This document shows positions 49,675 to 60,400 of a DNA stretch of 64,000 bases, piece after piece; the stretch's first letter is position 1, and every line of letters begins with the position of its first letter. The DNA is taken from the NCBI RefSeq assembly GCF_031755915.1, contig NC_083390.1, positions 20,197,501 through 20,261,500 on the forward strand, read 5' to 3'. The position numbers and the translations under genes are program-made. The notes below the pieces were generated by a model. The model worked only from the letters and a program-made list of their open reading frames with translations. It searched no databases and was not told the DNA's origin. The stretch is from Ziziphus jujuba (lineage: Eukaryota > Streptophyta > Magnoliopsida > Rosales > Rhamnaceae).

Positions 49675-49815
49675 CACGTCAGCAGCCACGTCATCAGCCA
49701 TGTCAGCGCACCCCTGCCACGTCATCTGCCACGCAAGCCGACACGGTGTCAGCCACGTCATCTGACACGTCATCTGCCATGTGTCGCCACGTCAGCACCA
49801 TCTGCCACGTCATCA
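49675..49815 (+). repeat. Leader array of cacgtca motifs, element B
   Basis: About seven cacgtca units (mostly ccacgtcatc or ccacgtcagc), some separated by variants such as catgtcagc. The same feature occurs in element A, with a different number and order of units. Potential bZIP (TGACGTGG) binding sites in the transcribed leader; function is inference. Confidence 0.6.
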
Positions 49816-49822
49816 ATATTTT

Positions 49823-49998
49823 CTGAAATTATGGAACAGCCCCTGAAGTATTGGAAATTACAGATTGACCCCTGTATTTTCTGAAATTGCGGAACAGCCC
49901 CTGAATTATTGGAAATTACAGAGTGACCCCTGTAGTGTTCTGAAATTGCGGTGCAGCCCCTGAACTATTGGAAATTACAGATTGACCCCTATAGTTTT
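49823..49998 (+). repeat. Three tandem 58-59-bp units in the leader of element B
   Basis: Units start at 49823, 49881 and 49940, each ctgaaatt(a/g) followed by cagcccctgaa, attggaaattaca and tgacccct. Element A has a single unit at about 41005-41060. Confidence 0.85.
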
Positions 49999-50166
49999 TG
50001 TATTTGCAGGTTGACCCAGAAATTTTATGAAATTACATTTTTGCCCTAAAATTTCTGGTAATTATATTTTGACCCCGAAAGAGTCAAGTCCACCATTTTC
50101 GGCCGTTCCGGACGCAACGGTTAACTCCGTTTTGCCAAATTCAGCTCCAATTTTGGTCAAGCCATA

Positions 50167-53100
50167 ATGTCAATGGAAGAATCATCTTCGGGAGCTATGG
50201 TTAAGCTCACTGCCACAAATTATACACTTTGGAGACCTCGGATGGAAGATCTCCTCAATTGTAAGGATCTATTTGATCCTATAGAAGCTAAAGGCGAAAA
50301 CCCCGATCCCAGCAAAGTAGCAGAATGGAAGAAATTAAACAAGAAAACGATCGGTCAGATCAGGCAATGGATCGACCACAGTGTCTTCCATCATGTAGCG
50401 AAGGAAACGGATGCATATGCCCTCTGGACAAAATTGGAGGACATGTACCAGGCCAAGACTACTCGGAACAAAGCCCTATTGCTTAAGCGATTGGTACATC
50501 TAACATTACAGAGTGGAACTTCTGTAGCCGAGCATACCAGTGAGTTCCAGAGCTTGGTAAATCAACTATCTGCTGTGGATTACCAACTAGGGGATGAGGA
50601 TCAGGCCCTCCTACTTCTAAGCTCTCTTCCAGACAGTTGGGAGACATTGGTAGTCTCTCTCAGCAATTCGGCCCCGAATGGCAAACTTACTCTGTCTATG
50701 GTTAAGGATGCCCTATTTAATGAAGAGGCCAGGAGAAAGGACATTGGCATGGATCAGTCACATGCCCTCGTCACAGAGAGAGGAAGACAGCAAAGAGGTG
50801 GTCGAGATAGGGGGAGAGGCAGGAGCAAGAGCAGAGGCAGATCTACAGACGGCAGAAAATCATCGTATAAGTGCTATCATTGTGGCCTGGAGGGTCACAT
50901 GAAGAAGAACTGCAGAAAGTTGTTGAGAGAGCAGAGACTCCAAGGTAATCAGCCGAAGAAGGATGGAGAGACACTAGTCACTTGTACAGGAGAAGTGGCG
51001 CTCTGCTCCACCGAAGAAGAGACATGCCTTCATATATCAACCCAAGATGTTGAGTGGGTAGTCGATACTGCAGCATCCTACCATGTCACTCCACATAGAG
51101 ATTTCTTCAAAACGTACAAAGTAGGAGACCTTGGTACGGCAAAGATGGGAAATTCCAGTTTCGCAAAGATTATGGGAACTGGTGATATTCAGATAAAAAC
51201 GAATATTGGTTGTACAATCACTTTGAAGGATGTCCGTCATGTTCCAGACCTTCGGCTTAATCTACTTTCGGGAGCAGCCTTAGACAAGCAAGGCTATGAC
51301 AACTACTTCAGCAAAGGCACATGGAAAATGACGAAAGGTGCCATAGTTGTCGCCCGAGGACATATTTATGGAACGTTGTACAAGACTCATGTGAAGATAT
51401 GTGCAGACAGCCTCAATATTGCAGAAGGAGAGGCGTCTCAAAATCTGTGGCACCAGAGACTCGGTCACATGAGTGAAAAAGGATTGTCCACTTTGGCAAG
51501 GAAGAAGCTTATCACTGTTTGCAAGGATGCTGTGCTAGATCCTTGTAATCACTGCTTGTTTGGTAAGCAACATAGAGTCTCCTTCAGTTCCTCTGCATTG
51601 AGAAGATCAGAGTTGCTTAGTCTGGTGCACTCTGATGTTTGTGGTCCCATGGAGGTGGAATCATTAGGTGGCAACAAGTATTTCCTGACCTTCATTGATG
51701 ATGCTTCTCGGAAGGTGTGGGTATATTTCTTGAAGACTAAGGACCAGGTATTGGATTACTTCAAACTGTTTCATACCATGGTAGAGCGTGAAACAGGAAA
51801 GAAGCTGAAATGTCTCCGTTCAGATAATGGAGGCGAGTATACTTCCAAGGAGTTCGATGCCTACTGCAGAAGACACGGCATTCGACATGAGAAGACGGTC
51901 CCTCGCACCCCACAACATAATGGAATAGCCGAAAGAATGAACCGAACCATTATGGAAAAGGTCAGAAGTATGATCAGTATGGCTAAGCTGCCAAAGCCAT
52001 TCTGGGGAGAAGCTGTTCGTGCCGCCTGCTATTTAATCAACAGATCACCGTCAGTACCGTTGAATTTTGAAATTCCGGAGAAAGTGTGGTCGGGTAAGAT
52101 TCCCTCCTACTCTCATTTAAGAGTGTTTGGTTGTTTAGCTTATGTACATGTATCCAAGGAGCTCAGACAGAAGCTCGATGCAAGATCTACTCCATGCATC
52201 TTTATAGGATATGGAGATGAAGAATTCGGATACAGGTTATGGGACCCGAAAACAAAGAAGGTTATTAGAAGCAGGGATGTAGTATTCCAAGAAAACCAGA
52301 AAATGGAAGACATTGAAAAACCCAGAATGTCTCCTAATTGTAGTTTTAGTGCCGAGAATTTTTGTCCTAATCCAGCACCAGCACAAATAGCCACAGAGGA
52401 TAATGAGGTGCATGAAGATATACCAGAAGCAGACCAGGAGGAAGAAGGGGATATTGAGCAGGGGGAGACTCAATCCTCTCAAGCAGCTGCAGGGCCATCA
52501 CAGCGGTCAGATGATGGTACATCTCCTGAAACCAGTGGTTTACAAGTTCGGAGATCTGAGCGAGGCCGAATTCCATCAAAGAGATTTCCAGAATCTGAGT
52601 ATATTCTGCTTACTGAAGAAGGGGAGCCAGAGAGTTTCCAGGAAGCTGTTTCTCATCAAGAGAAGGAAAAGTGGCTGCAAGCAATGCAAGATGAGATGGA
52701 ATCCTTGCAGAAAAATCATACTTATGAGTTGGTTGAGCTTCCAACAGGAAAGAAGGCACTAAAGAATAAATGGGTGTTCAAGCTCAAGAAAGATGGCAGC
52801 GGAAGGGTGGTGAAACACAAAGCCCGATTGGTGGTCAAAGGATTTCTTCAGAAGAAAGGAATTGACTTTGATGAGATTTTTTCACCAGTGGTAAAAATGA
52901 CTTCAATTCGAGTCATTTTTGGTTTAGTAGCAAGTCTAAACCTAGAGCTTGAGCAGATGGATGTGAAGACAGCATTTCTTCATGGTGATTTACATGAAGA
53001 AATCTACATGGAGCAGCCAGAAGGATTTGAGGTTTCAGGGAAAGAAAACCTCGTATGCAAGCTAAAGAAGAGCTTGTATGGCCTCAAGCAAGCACCAAGA

Positions 53101-54183
53101 CAATGGTATAAGAAGTTTGACTCGTTTATGGTGAGTCAAGGTTATAAAAGGACTGCAGCAGACCAGTGTGTTTATATTCAAAAATTTTCAGGTGGAAACT
53201 TCATTGCACTTTTGCTATATGTGGACGACATGTTGACCGTTGGACAAGATGCAATGAAGATTAGTAAGCTGAAGAAAGCATTGTCTAAGTCCTTTGATAT
53301 GAAAGACTTAGGACCAGCTCAACAAATTTTGGGAATGCAAATAATCCGAGACAGGAAGAATAGAAGGTTATGGCTATCTCAAGAGAAGTATGTTGAACGG
53401 GTGATAAAGAGATTCAACATGGATAAAGCCAAACCGGTCAGCATTTCACTTGCAAATCATTTCAAGTTGAGTAAGAGATTGTGCCCCTCATCCAAAGAAG
53501 AGATAGAGGAGATGGCTTCAGTACCATATTCTTCAGCGGTAGGAAGTCTGATGTATGCAATGGTGTGTACCAGACCAGACATTGCTCATGCAGTAGGTGT
53601 TGTGAGCAGATTTCTTTCAAATCCTGGAAAGAAACACTGGGAAGCAGTCAAATGGATTCTCAGGTATCTTAAAGGTACATCGAAGCTGTGCTTGAGCTAC
53701 GGGGGAGGTGATCCAATCTTAGAAGGCTATACAGATGCAGATATGGCCGGAGACCCTGATAATAGAAAGTCTACATCAGGTTATCTCTACACTTTTGCAG
53801 GGGGAGCTGTGTCATGGCAGTCAAGATTGCAGAAGTGTGTTGCTTTATCCACTACTGAAGCAGAGTACATTGCCGCAGCAGAAGCGGGTAGGGAAATGTT
53901 GTGGTTAAAGCGTTTTCTCACAGAATTGGGCATCAAGCAAGAAGACTACAAGAGACATTGTGATAATCAAAGTGCCATGGATTTGAGCAAAAACTCAATG
54001 TATCATTCCCGTACAAAGCACATTGACATCCGCTATCATTGGATACGCGAAGTAATAGATCAACAGTTGCTAAAACTGATGAAGATCCACACAAAAGAGA
54101 ATCCAGCAGATATGCTAACAAAAGTTGTTGCTCAAGAGAAGCTGAAGCTATGCAGAGACATAGCTGGAATAGATGGCAGATGA
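50167..54183 (+). CDS. Intact copia Gag-Pol polyprotein, element B
   Basis: 1338 codons without interruption. Gag (about 1-230; conserved YTLWRPRMEDLL near the start) is followed by a CCHC zinc knuckle CYHCGLEGHMKKNC at 236-249. The aspartic protease motif is VVDTAAS with D300. Next are the pre-integrase motif LWHQRLGHMS and the integrase core with D490 (HSDVCGP), D553 (RSDNGGEY) and E589 (NGIAERMNRT), a proper D-D-35-E. Reverse transcriptase carries YVDD at 1018-1021. RNase H shows D1190 (TDADMAGD), E1231 (TEAEY) and D1266 (CDNQSA). Gag and Pol are in one frame, as usual for plant copia. The first ATG (MSMEESS) is used; a second ATG lies two codons on. The order and catalytic residues suggest a functional element; activity itself is not shown. 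Confidence 0.96.
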   Translation: MSMEESSSGAMVKLTATNYTLWRPRMEDLLNCKDLFDPIEAKGENPDPSKVAEWKKLNKKTIGQIRQWIDHSVFHHVAKETDAYALWTKLEDMYQAKTTRNKALLLKRLVHLTLQSGTSVAEHTSEFQSLVNQLSAVDYQLGDEDQALLLLSSLPDSWETLVVSLSNSAPNGKLTLSMVKDALFNEEARRKDIGMDQSHALVTERGRQQRGGRDRGRGRSKSRGRSTDGRKSSYKCYHCGLEGHMKKNCRKLLREQRLQGNQPKKDGETLVTCTGEVALCSTEEETCLHISTQDVEWVVDTAASYHVTPHRDFFKTYKVGDLGTAKMGNSSFAKIMGTGDIQIKTNIGCTITLKDVRHVPDLRLNLLSGAALDKQGYDNYFSKGTWKMTKGAIVVARGHIYGTLYKTHVKICADSLNIAEGEASQNLWHQRLGHMSEKGLSTLARKKLITVCKDAVLDPCNHCLFGKQHRVSFSSSALRRSELLSLVHSDVCGPMEVESLGGNKYFLTFIDDASRKVWVYFLKTKDQVLDYFKLFHTMVERETGKKLKCLRSDNGGEYTSKEFDAYCRRHGIRHEKTVPRTPQHNGIAERMNRTIMEKVRSMISMAKLPKPFWGEAVRAACYLINRSPSVPLNFEIPEKVWSGKIPSYSHLRVFGCLAYVHVSKELRQKLDARSTPCIFIGYGDEEFGYRLWDPKTKKVIRSRDVVFQENQKMEDIEKPRMSPNCSFSAENFCPNPAPAQIATEDNEVHEDIPEADQEEEGDIEQGETQSSQAAAGPSQRSDDGTSPETSGLQVRRSERGRIPSKRFPESEYILLTEEGEPESFQEAVSHQEKEKWLQAMQDEMESLQKNHTYELVELPTGKKALKNKWVFKLKKDGSGRVVKHKARLVVKGFLQKKGIDFDEIFSPVVKMTSIRVIFGLVASLNLELEQMDVKTAFLHGDLHEEIYMEQPEGFEVSGKENLVCKLKKSLYGLKQAPRQWYKKFDSFMVSQGYKRTAADQCVYIQKFSGGNFIALLLYVDDMLTVGQDAMKISKLKKALSKSFDMKDLGPAQQILGMQIIRDRKNRRLWLSQEKYVERVIKRFNMDKAKPVSISLANHFKLSKRLCPSSKEEIEEMASVPYSSAVGSLMYAMVCTRPDIAHAVGVVSRFLSNPGKKHWEAVKWILRYLKGTSKLCLSYGGGDPILEGYTDADMAGDPDNRKSTSGYLYTFAGGAVSWQSRLQKCVALSTTEAEYIAAAEAGREMLWLKRFLTELGIKQEDYKRHCDNQSAMDLSKNSMYHSRTKHIDIRYHWIREVIDQQLLKLMKIHTKENPADMLTKVVAQEKLKLCRDIAGIDGR

Positions 54184-54204
54184 CCATCAGTTTTAAATGC
54201 GGCT

Positions 54205-54217
54205 GGAGGGGGAGAAT
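54205..54217 (+). other. Polypurine tract of element B
   Basis: ggagggggagaat directly before the 3' LTR. Confidence 0.85.
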
Positions 54218-54659
54218 TGTGAAGTCCAGCCGCACCAACCTCACCAACCACAGCCGCACCAACCTCACCAACCACAGCCGCACCAACCTCACCAACCACA
54301 GCCACCATTGTTGACAGCCACCATTGTTGACACCATTGCTGCACCGATCAACAATTGTGGGCTAAGATGTTGAAAATTGTGGCCTTGTAAGCCTATAAAT
54401 AGGCTCCTTACCGTTGCATGAAAACCAAGCCAAGTGAGCAAGAGAAAACTCCGAGAGAGAGAGTTGTTTAAGCTCCAGAGAGAGCTTGAGAGAAGAGTGA
54501 GCAATTCCAGAGAGAATTGGAGAGTGCAGAGAGAGGTTCCACGTGAGAATCCTCCATGAGAGAAGTTTTTATTTTTGTATTCTATTTTTAAGAGATTAAT
54601 AGAATTCTTTTATTTTTCTTCTCATATTTCTTCTCTAAAGTGGTCAGAGAACCACAACA
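54218..54659 (+). repeat. 3' LTR of element B
   Basis: 442 bp, identical to the 5' LTR except for two substitutions and one extra 24-bp U3 unit (three rather than two). TATAAATAG at 54394-54402. Confidence 0.95.
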
Positions 54660-54664
54660 AATTG

Positions 54665-55600
54665 CCCCCATGGTCGCACCTATCTTGAGAGTGGGATTCA
54701 CTTATTCTTCCACTGCCAAGTGGCCAGAGCCATTTGGTTTGCCTCTCCCTGGGGAGTGAGGTGGTGGGAGGACGTAAGGAGAACTTATCTAGCTGAATAC
54801 TCGCAGCCCTGTTCTTCCTGAGGGTGTGGATGATTTCTTCCTTTTTGCCATCATCAGCTTGGATGTTATCTGCAAGTTTAGGAATGCAATTGAGCATGAG
54901 AAGAAACCTTTTGTCCTTGGGGACACAATTCATGCTTTGAACAGCAAGTTTGGAGAATTTAAAGATGCTCTAGTCATCGAATCATTTGGTCCCCAGGCTT
55001 CGTTACAAAACTGCTCTCATTGGTACCTCCCTCCAGTGGTGTCAATAAAATTAATTATGTTGCTTCTGTTAAAGATGGGCAATACTTTGTTAAATTGGTG
55101 CCTAGAAATGCTTTTGGTGTTATCCTTAAAATTCAAGCGGAATTCTTTTCCACAGATATTCCGGAGGTTGCGGAGACTTTTGCCGTGCTCCAGGCAAGTC
55201 AGGTTGGCTAAAGAACAGGGATGGCAGAAGGTGTGCTATGAATCTGATGCTAAAGTTGCATGTGGTGCAAAGCTTTAATGATTCCTCCTCTTCTAAAGTT
55301 CATTGGGCTGCAGAGGGTTTTTTGAACAGAATTCATGACTTATTTCCTTGATTTTTGGATATTTCTTTCCTTTGGGTTCCAAGGAAAGGTAATTTTTTTT
55401 AGCTCATTTTGTTTGTAACTGGTGTCGAGAAAATGCTGTCTCTGGTTCCCTGGACATGGAGTCATTACCGTCTACCTTCTCTAATTTTGTAATGCAGGAG
55501 GATGGTGTCTTTGCCAACTCCTAATGTTCAGCAAGTGTTCTTGCTTTTTTGGTTTATAAAACACACCCTTTTAGCCAAAGTAAAAATAAAAATTCCTATT
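54665..55600 (+). pseudogene. LINE (L1-type) relic, right part: zinc-binding and RNase H domains
   Basis: Translations in successive frames give CPHGRTYLESGIHLFFHCQV (zf-RVT pattern), a spacer, then RNase H fragments: PPSSGVNKINYVASVKDGQY, VCYESDAKVACGAKL and LDISFLWVPRKGN. Stops and frameshifts separate them. The end tttataaaacacacccttttagccaaag plus an A-rich tail (about 55578-55597) resembles a LINE 3' end. Continuous with 48880-49004 once element B is removed. Confidence 0.6.
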
Positions 55601-56270
55601 ATCCTTTGAACACATCAAATAACATTGGTGAACATTCTGATAAATAGGTTTCATGACTTATTCATAAAAGCTCTATAATTATTTACTTAATTAGCGTTTC
55701 AAAGCCAAAACATACTTATCAAAACATATATATTATATTTTTTTCAGAAAATTATATAAACATGATCGTCAATAATCATAAGTCTCATGACATATCCTTT
55801 TGCCTAATTGCATTATAATCCCAAAACAGCCACACAGAATAATTTACAATGACGCAGGAGAATAAAAGAGAGAGAGATAGAAAAAGAGATACAGGGGAGG
55901 GAGGACAAACAAAATAACATCAAATGCATGCCAAAACTATAATTATTTTTCTAAGGGAGAAATTACCACCATATGTAGTTACAAACGGATGGTATAGGTC
56001 TTAGGAATCACATATAAATTACATTATTCACTAAGTTTATTCTAAAGCACAAACTATTGATTATATATGCGATCCTGGAAGGACTCCACTGCTCTTCATC
56101 CGATTGCGGATCCTGGAAGGACTCAACTCGGCCATCGCAAAACAACCTAACGATGGCCAGTTGGGTCACTGATAAAAGCTTACTTTATGAACTTGCTATA
56201 CGAGTTATATATGACATCATCTGCACAATAACGGTATTTTTCTAATTATTCAGAGATTTCAAAATAACAG
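55601..56270. other. Array spacer, nothing recognised
   Basis: AT-rich, with a short internal repeat gatcctggaaggact (56070-56084 and 56109-56123). No gene signal. Confidence 0.5.
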
Positions 56271-56680
56271 CGAGAAGAAATTAAGGAAACAGAGTCGTTT
56301 GAGTTAATTTATTCAAAATTTTGTGAATCAACTTTACGCAGAAATGAAATCAAAGAAAAACCATAACTTTAAACAGAAATCAGGCCCAACAATATCATCT
56401 TCAGCATCTAAATATCAAAATCTATCACAAAACATTATGTATTAATAGTGTGAGACATAAAAAGGGTTTTGATTTTTGTCCTCTGGCCAAAGTGTGACGA
56501 GGGCGAGAAATTCCCCGGCTACATTTGCAACTGTCCAGAAAAAAATTGTAAGCAAAAGATGCATGTGGCACATATAGAACTTCAAGAACAACCTTGACAA
56601 GACAAGCAATCCACACGGCTAAGCTACGATGAACTGTCCTAGATCAAGAATGATGCTTGATAACAGAGTAGCAGGGGAGG
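56270..56680 (-). pseudogene. Degraded copy of the array membrane-protein gene
   Basis: The 3' flank at 56290-56420 (aaacagagtcgtttgagttaat onward) matches the other copies. The minus-strand frame around 56616-56500 contains WIACLVKVVLEVLY, where the 37.5-kb copy has WVACLVKLLIDGIW, and GEFLALVTLW near GEF of that copy. Stops and indels break it. Confidence 0.6.
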
Positions 56681-56710
56681 AACCAAGAAACTATTTTGCG
56701 GCCATCTATT

Positions 56711-56748
<38 letters not shown>

Positions 56749-56749
56749 T

Positions 56750-57172
56750 AAGTTTTCTTCAGAAGCCAGTGAACCGACTACTTTATACAAAAACAAATTC
56801 CAAGAAAAGAAGTACTATATTAAATATTGATACATGGCATAAAAACTTTATTCACATAATTTTACCTACAGAGGAAGCCGGTTTGGTTGTCCGAGCAAAC
56901 AACGATGCATTCCCATTGTCAATGTGTGGAGCCGCAATATGGAGAAATGTGAAATATAACCATTCAGAGACAGCCTTGACATAGCAAACAACCCGTAAGG
57001 CTAAGATGAACCATCCAAGAGCAGGAACGATGATTAGTAGTAATAAAATCAAGGCAAGGCTCCCAGAACAGTGTCTAACTTTCCGGGTAAATCCAGCATA
57101 GTTTTCATGGTGGGGCAGTGGTAGTTCATCTGTGTTAGCACAACTCCATCTAGTGCCAATGCAGCAGCTGCT
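56750..57172 (-). pseudogene. Degraded copy of the array membrane-protein gene, truncated by element C
   Basis: On the minus strand 57120-56880 reads LPLPHHENYAGFTRKVRHCS, LALILLLLIIVPALGWFILA and a changed tail, aligning with LSLHHEHHAGYAGIVSKATL and LALIMLLLIIAPDIGWFIVA of the 37.5-kb copy. The 5' part is cut at about 57170 where the LTR of element C begins. An unusually open frame remains (56852-57208), but the N-terminal half is missing. Confidence 0.6.
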
Positions 57173-57174
57173 TC

Positions 57175-57437
57175 TGACGTGTCTTGTGATAACTCTTCTA
57201 ATAACCACCAGATAGTCACGTAGCTGGTTTGTCTAATCTGTCTAGGAGTTGTATATACTTCAACCAGTGTATTCCAGACGTGATAACAATTGTGATAAAG
57301 TTGAGCTTATCACTTATGTGTTTGGGTCTCACGTGACACCCTCAGTCCTGTAATATATATATATATATATATATACCACTGCTCATTATAATAAAAGAAT
57401 AATAAAAAACTCTTCCTCATATAGCACATATTTTACA
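57175..57437 (+). repeat. Putative 5' LTR of element C
   Basis: About 263 bp between the truncated membrane-protein relic and the PBS. Contains an (AT)n tract near 57351-57374. The exact start is uncertain because the other LTR is outside the window. Confidence 0.5.
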
Positions 57438-57482
57438 TGGTATCAGAGCCCTAGACATACTCAAACGAGTTTCTCGATCCAA

Positions 57483-60400
57483 ATGGCCAGTTTTTCCACC
57501 ACTTCTGCCGTTGTTCCTGCCTCAGTCATTTCATCTTTCTCAGATATTACTCTCCCAAATTACACTTTTCCCTTCCGATTAGAACAATACAATTATATTA
57601 GACGGAGATCGCAAATACAGCCAGCCATTGTTGGATGTAACATGGAAGTCTTCGTTGACGGAAGTCTCCAGCCGCCACCTCGTACTATTGTCACAAATAG
57701 TGAAGCAGAATTACAAACGACGGTGCCAAACCTAGTTTATCACCAGTGAAGACGTCTTGACCAGGCACTTGTTGGCTGGATTTTATCCTCCATATCACCT
57801 GAAATTCATACACAGATCACCAAGGCATCACAATCGATTACTGATCATCAGCTTTGGTGCTCTATTGAAAACCTTTTTGGGAGTCAATCAAAGGCTAAAA
57901 TTATGCAACTCAAGATTCAGTTTCAATCTACCACAAAAAAGTCTCTGTCAATTAATTCTTATTTTTCTAAGTTGAAAAATATTGCTGATTCTTTAACTAT
58001 GGCAGGATTTCCTATCTCTAATGAGGATTTTATAATGCAACTCCTTGCTGGTTTGCCTTTAGATTATGATGCGGTGGTTGCTCAAATAAATTCCAGCCGC
58101 ACAACCATGACCTCTGAAGAAGTTCAGTCTCTCTTATTAACCTAAGAGGTGAGAATTCAACAGGCTACATCCACAGATATTGTTTCATATGGCTAGCAAA
58201 CAGCCTACCAAAACCGACTTTAGATGACGCGACTATCTAGGATGTCCTTTTGATCAATATCGCACCTCACCCACTGTTGGACAGCAACAAGGATGTGGGT
58301 CCTTCTTCAACAGAGGGCGTGGCAGAGGCCATGGACGCAATACTGGTATTAATAATAGTCGGATCTTCTATCAAATTTGCAAATTACCTGGTCATAGTGC
58401 TGACCATTGCTGGCATCGTTTTGATGAGAACTACACAGGTCAGACCAACACCACTGCCTTCTATGCGTCTCCTGATATTTCTGCCAATTCAGAGTGGTTG
58501 CTTGATAGTGGTGCAACCAATCACATTACCTCTGATCCTTCCAACATGTCTAAAAAAAGTAACTATTCTGGAGGTGCCAAACTCTTCGTCGGTAATGGTC
58601 AAGGCTTACCAATACTTCATACCGGTTGTTCTTCCCTTAATACCAGTTCCGGACCTATGAAATTAAATAATATACTTCATGTTCCCAATATTACCAAAAA
58701 CCTTTTAAGTATTTCCAGATTAGCCAGTGATAATAATGTGTTTGTGGAATTTACTAATCGTTTCGTTTTTGTGAAGGACAAGGATACGAGGAGGATTCTT
58801 CTCAAAGGATTGCTTAAGGATGGGCTCTATCACTTGATCATACCCATCCAATCTCATGCCGTACCTAGGACTTTCTTCTCTTCTTTAAATAATGTTTCAG
58901 ATAAATTTCAGTATTTTAGTTCTAAATTTTCATTACATCAATTATGCCATTATAGACTAGGACATCCAAGTTCTCTCATTATGAATAAAGTTGCATCACA
59001 GTGCAAAAAAAGTGCAAAAATTGCTTTTCTGTTAATTCCTCTTGTGAATCTTTTTGTACTGCCTGTCAATTAGGTAAAAATAAACGTTTATATGCTCCAC
59101 CATCTTCTCACACTAGTCATGAACCTTTAGACTTAATTTTTTCTGATATGTGGGGACCAGCTTCTGTTGAAACTCTAGAAGGATATAGATATTATTTACT
59201 TTGTGAGGATAATTTTACCAGATTTTCTTGGATTTATCCAATGAAAGTTAAATCTGAAGTGATGATGATTTTTTTGCATTTTAAAAAAATGATTGAAAAT
59301 TTAACTAATAAAAAAATTAAAATATTTTAGGCGGATTGGGGTGGTGAATACCGACCTCTCAAATCAATTTTAAATGATTTTGGAATAATCTTTCAACATC
59401 TCTATCCTCGTACTCATAATCAAAACAGTAAAGTTGAAAGAAAACACCACCATATAACTGAAACTGCTATGATATCAAGTTGAAATACCACTTGTAATAC
59501 CATTTATTCCAATAGTTTAGGATGTGGGCTTTAAAATGTTTTGATTGTGAGTGTTTTCCATTTCTTCCTCCTTACAGATTAAAAAAATTTAGTTTCCACT
59601 CTGAAAGGTGTGTTTTCATTGGTTATAGTTCCTCGCATAAAGGTTATAAGTGCTTAAGTCTTCTTACTACCAAAATATATATTTCTCCTAATGTTATTTT
59701 TAATGAAGACTGTTACCCTTTTTCCACACAAGCTGGACCCACATACATGATAATTTTACGTCTAACACATCCTCTTCTTCATTATTTTTTTCCATCTAAT
59801 TCTATTTTGTAGGCCCAAAACCGATTGCTCCCTGTTCAGTTAGAGCCCACCTTAGTATCCTTGGGCCGGTCCAACTCCTCCTTGTTTGGACTCACTAATA
59901 ACAACGATGGGCTTCCTCAAACCACTTCTACTCACAGGTTGTCTTCCTCACTTGATCCACCACCTCCATCATTGTCTTCTTCACCACTGCAGACTACACT
60001 AGCCGTGCTTTTTCCTTCCACTGATTCGGTCCAACGCACCCTCTGAATTGTTCACAACAGTTTGCCACAATCACCTTCGGCCATACCAATGCCTACTTGT
60101 CCCTTCACCAATTCTCTCTCTGTGCCTTTTCGTGCTGCTGCCGACTCTCACCAAGCTCGGCCACCAGCCCGCTCCCCTCAAAATACTCACCTAATGATAA
60201 CTAGTGCAAAAGCCGGTATAGTCAAGCCAAAATTTTACCTTGCCACCACTCGATCAGCTTCTCCTTTTGTTGAACCCCCATCAACGGCTTCAGCTCTCCT
60301 CTGCCCACAGTGGAAACAGGCCAAGCCAATGAAACGTGGACCTTGGTGCCTCCTCAACCGGGTCAACGCCTTGTTGGTAACAAATGGGTGTTCAAAGTAA

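Larger units (their letters stand above)
49005..54659 (+). mobile_element. Ty1/copia LTR retrotransposon B, complete with intact gag-pol
   Basis: 5655 bp flanked by the target duplication aattg (49000-49004 and 54660-54664). LTRs are 418 and 442 bp; they differ by two substitutions and one 24-bp repeat unit. PBS, PPT, TATA boxes and an uninterrupted polyprotein are all present, so the element is potentially autonomous. It is closely related to element A over the internal region and U5 but has a different U3. It is inserted in the zinc-binding region of a LINE relic. Confidence 0.97.

Noticed and set aside
52403..52762. 119-codon alternative-frame ORF, also present at 43437-43796 in element A
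   Set aside because: Conserved in both elements only because the overlapping integrase/RT frame is conserved; the product is basic and featureless.
56852..57208. 118-codon minus-strand frame considered as an intact gene
   Set aside because: It covers only the second half of the membrane-protein homology; its first residues derive from the adjoining element C LTR.
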